Source of the DNA: JAIEPW01 sp964406035
GTDB taxonomy: Bacteria > Acidobacteriota > Terriglobia > Bryobacterales > Bryobacteraceae
Assembly: GCA_964406035.1 (NCBI GenBank)
Contig: CAYOQB010000001.1
Span: forward strand, 62,001 to 126,000
Direction of reading: 5' to 3'
DNA: 64,000 nt
Under the pieces are notes generated by a model that was not told the DNA's origin, did no database searches, and saw nothing but the letters and a program-made list of their open reading frames with translations. This document shows, piece by piece, positions 62,923-64,000 of the stretch. Position numbers and translations under genes: made by a program. The number at the start of each line of letters is the position of its first letter. Positions within the stretch are counted from its first letter, which is position 1.

Positions 62923-62947
62923 TCCAAGGTGCGCGATTCGAGCCGTT

Positions 62948-63026
62948 CTTGTGAACCCAACCCTCACCGGGCACAAGGCAGGCTTCCCGTCTTCACGTAA
63001 AGCCAATAATAACAATTAGATAGGAG
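62948..63026 (+). other. Possible structured leader of the transglycosylase-like gene
   Basis: The leader can form a 6-bp stem (62948-62953 with 62972-62977) and a second stem (62981-62985 with 63000-63004), then an AU-rich single-stranded stretch and AGGAG at 63022-63026. The layout is that of a leader that could sense a ligand. It does not match any riboswitch consensus that I can check by eye. Confidence 0.3.
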
Positions 63027-63037
63027 CTTGAAAGCGG

Positions 63038-63526
63038 ATGCGGAGGATGCTTTCCACTGGTTTGCTGGTTTTTTCGGGTTTGGTAGGAACTGCCGAGGTT
63101 ACGGCGGTGGCTGATGTCGAGGTCCCGCTGCCCCCCGACCCCCGTCTATTAAAGTTGCGACAGTACTTCGAACAGTACGATTGCCCGCTGAGCCGGATGT
63201 CTGAGACTTTTCTGGAAGTTGCGGACGCTCACGGCCTGGACTGGCGGCTGCTGCCGAGCATCTCGATGGTCGAGTCCAGCGGCGGTAAGTACTTCAAAAA
63301 TAACAACGTTTTCGGTTGGGACAACTGCCGGTACCGGTTCTCGTCCATAGAGCAAAGTATCCACCAGGTAGGCCGGAGCCTTGCCAGGTCCGAGACTTAC
63401 CGGGGACGGGACCTCAACAGCCTGCTGCGAATCTACAATCCTGCGCGACCGGAATACCCCCGGGTGATCCGGATGGTCATGCAGGAGATCGCCAGCGTCA
63501 AGATCCCGTCTCCCTCGGTCAACTGA
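63038..63526 (+). CDS. Glucosaminidase/lytic transglycosylase-like secreted protein
   Basis: A 162-residue exported protein. A signal peptide (about 1-24) precedes a helical domain with FLEVADAHGLDWRLLPSISM, VESSGGKYFKNNNVFGWDNC and IHQVGRSLARSETYRG. The glutamate in VESSGG and the NNNVFGW segment are in the positions of catalytic and substrate residues in FlgJ/LytG-type glucosaminidases and related transglycosylases. It is a short form without a cell-wall-binding domain. AGGAG is 11 bases ahead of ATG 63038; ATG 63047 is also possible. It has an extended -10 promoter and a long leader. Confidence 0.82.
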   Translation: MRRMLSTGLLVFSGLVGTAEVTAVADVEVPLPPDPRLLKLRQYFEQYDCPLSRMSETFLEVADAHGLDWRLLPSISMVESSGGKYFKNNNVFGWDNCRYRFSSIEQSIHQVGRSLARSETYRGRDLNSLLRIYNPARPEYPRVIRMVMQEIASVKIPSPSVN

Positions 63527-63534
63527 AGATCAGG

Positions 63535-63684
63535 TTAGTTCCCTTCGAGCGAAGATAGCCCGAAGTACATTCCAGCGAAGACGACAACCGCCGCCGCCAC
63601 GTAAATCACCCAGCGGACCGCACGGTCACGCTTCGAGGGCTCGAGGCCCGTCTTTTCCATCTGGGCATCTAAACTGTCGAACAT
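63535..63684 (-). CDS. Small single-span membrane protein
   Basis: A 49-residue protein: a short charged N-terminus (MFDSLDAQMEKTGLEPSKRD), one membrane helix (WVIYVAAAVVVFAGMYFGL), and a short tail. GGAGGGG three bases ahead of ATG 63684 supports the start and shows that the longer frame is not needed. No family recognised. It converges with the transglycosylase-like gene with 8 bases between. Confidence 0.65.
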   Translation of the reverse strand: MFDSLDAQMEKTGLEPSKRDRAVRWVIYVAAAVVVFAGMYFGLSSLEGN

Positions 63685-63818
63685 GTCCCCTCCTCGCAAA
63701 TCACACAGGAACGGTCGTATAAATGATGCCGATGTGATTATAGGCGTATTACACGTGGATGCAAAGCCCCTTGTCCGGTTGACTCCGCCCGCCGGACCGC
63801 GAAACCATGGTTGTTCCC

Positions 63819-64000
63819 ATGGCATCCGCCGCGAACATACCCTCCCACCCGGTCGCGATCTGGCTGCAAGCCTGCCGCGTGCAATCGCTGGCCATCTCGA
63901 CGATCGGCGTGATGTCCGGTGTGGCGCTGGCGGCGCATGACGGCTGGTTCGACCCGGCAAAAGCATTTCTCGCGTGGCTGGCCTCCGTCCTGATCCAGGC
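63819..64000 (+). CDS. UbiA/MenA-type prenyltransferase, N-terminal part (partial)
   Basis: The frame is open from the ATG at 63819 to the end of the window (60 codons). It begins MASAANIPSHPVAIWLQACR and continues with a first membrane helix and VALAAHDGWFDPAKAFLAWL, then SVLIQA at the edge. This is the start pattern of 1,4-dihydroxy-2-naphthoate prenyltransferase (MenA), including the W-x-x-A-x-R segment and the first loop. MenA makes demethylmenaquinone, which would fit the quinol-dependent NrfHA. ATG 63807 is in the same frame. The catalytic NDxxDxxxD motif lies beyond the window, so the call is provisional. Confidence 0.65.
   Translation, partial: MASAANIPSHPVAIWLQACRVQSLAISTIGVMSGVALAAHDGWFDPAKAFLAWLASVLIQ

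Noticed and set aside
62960..63010. c-di-GMP class I riboswitch suggested by GGGCACAA and CACGTAAAGCC
   Set aside because: The tetraloop, its receptor and the second helix of the consensus are missing; only a general structured leader is supported.

Overview
The window is high-GC DNA (roughly 65 percent by eye) from the chromosome of a member of the Acidobacteriota, most likely of the Solibacter/Bryobacter group. The evidence is the gene content. There is the end of an acidobacterial-type MacB/FtsX permease, a large Oar-like TonB-dependent receptor, three secreted proteins with the C-terminal domain I recognise as the TIGR03437 type, a CBM9/DUF5916 protein, ankyrin fusions and cytochrome-c-domain fusions. 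There are no rRNA or tRNA genes, CRISPR arrays or insertion sequences. Coding density is high and no gene-free stretch exceeds about 210 bases.

Layout. 1-1.7 kb: permease end, secreted RNase T2, and a two-gene nucleotidyltransferase cassette. 1.7-6.7 kb (minus strand): a cytochrome c/copper monooxygenase-like protein, an MscS channel, and nrfA and nrfH for nitrite reduction to ammonium. 6.8-13.7 kb (minus): sulfatase, TPR/beta-propeller protein, small secreted protein, and a two-component system whose kinase gene is cut by a 100-N assembly gap. 13.9-21.1 kb: alginate-export-type porin, astacin-like protease, and a secretin-cohesin plus two-pseudopilin operon. 21.2-23.4 kb: smpB, leucyl aminopeptidase and an EthD-like protein. 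23.4-24.7 kb: a small islet of lower GC with two coupled unknown genes and an SRA-like/HNH endonuclease. 24.8-33.2 kb: ankyrin/haem-motif/toroid fusion, tsaD, lytic transglycosylase, GAF-like protein, YchF-type GTPase, MoxR ATPase and a SnoaL-like protein. 33.3-43.8 kb: giant NHL-repeat protein, ankyrin-FKBP fusion, lipoprotein, tpx, HAD hydrolase and the TonB receptor. 43.9-51.5 kb: thiD, two CoA-transferases, a galT-gnd pair and the DUF5916 protein. 51.5-58 kb: nitrilase, tandem DUF2892-like paralogues, DinB-like protein, pseudo-receiver/ATPase protein, GNAT and a second NHL protein. 58-64 kb: a winged-helix/kinase/TPR fusion, DUF3179 protein, small secreted proteins, a glucosaminidase/transglycosylase-like protein, and the start of a UbiA/MenA-type prenyltransferase.

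How the genes fit together. The set suggests a soil heterotroph that degrades polymers: sulfatase, porin, TonB receptor, DUF5916 protein, astacin protease, RNase T2 and galactose metabolism. It also has some anaerobic respiratory ability through NrfHA. The least ordinary items are domain fusions (secretin-cohesin, ankyrin-CxxCH-toroid, ankyrin-FKBP, winged helix-kinase-TPR, pseudo-receiver-ATPase), the SRA-HNH islet, an all-CxxCH NrfA, and an intrinsic terminator that ends one base before the thiD start codon. I found no clearly new multi-gene system. The islet at 23.4-24.7 kb and the secretin-cohesin operon are the best candidates for follow-up. Start codons are my choices from ribosome-binding sites, signal peptides and family lengths. 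No database search was run.
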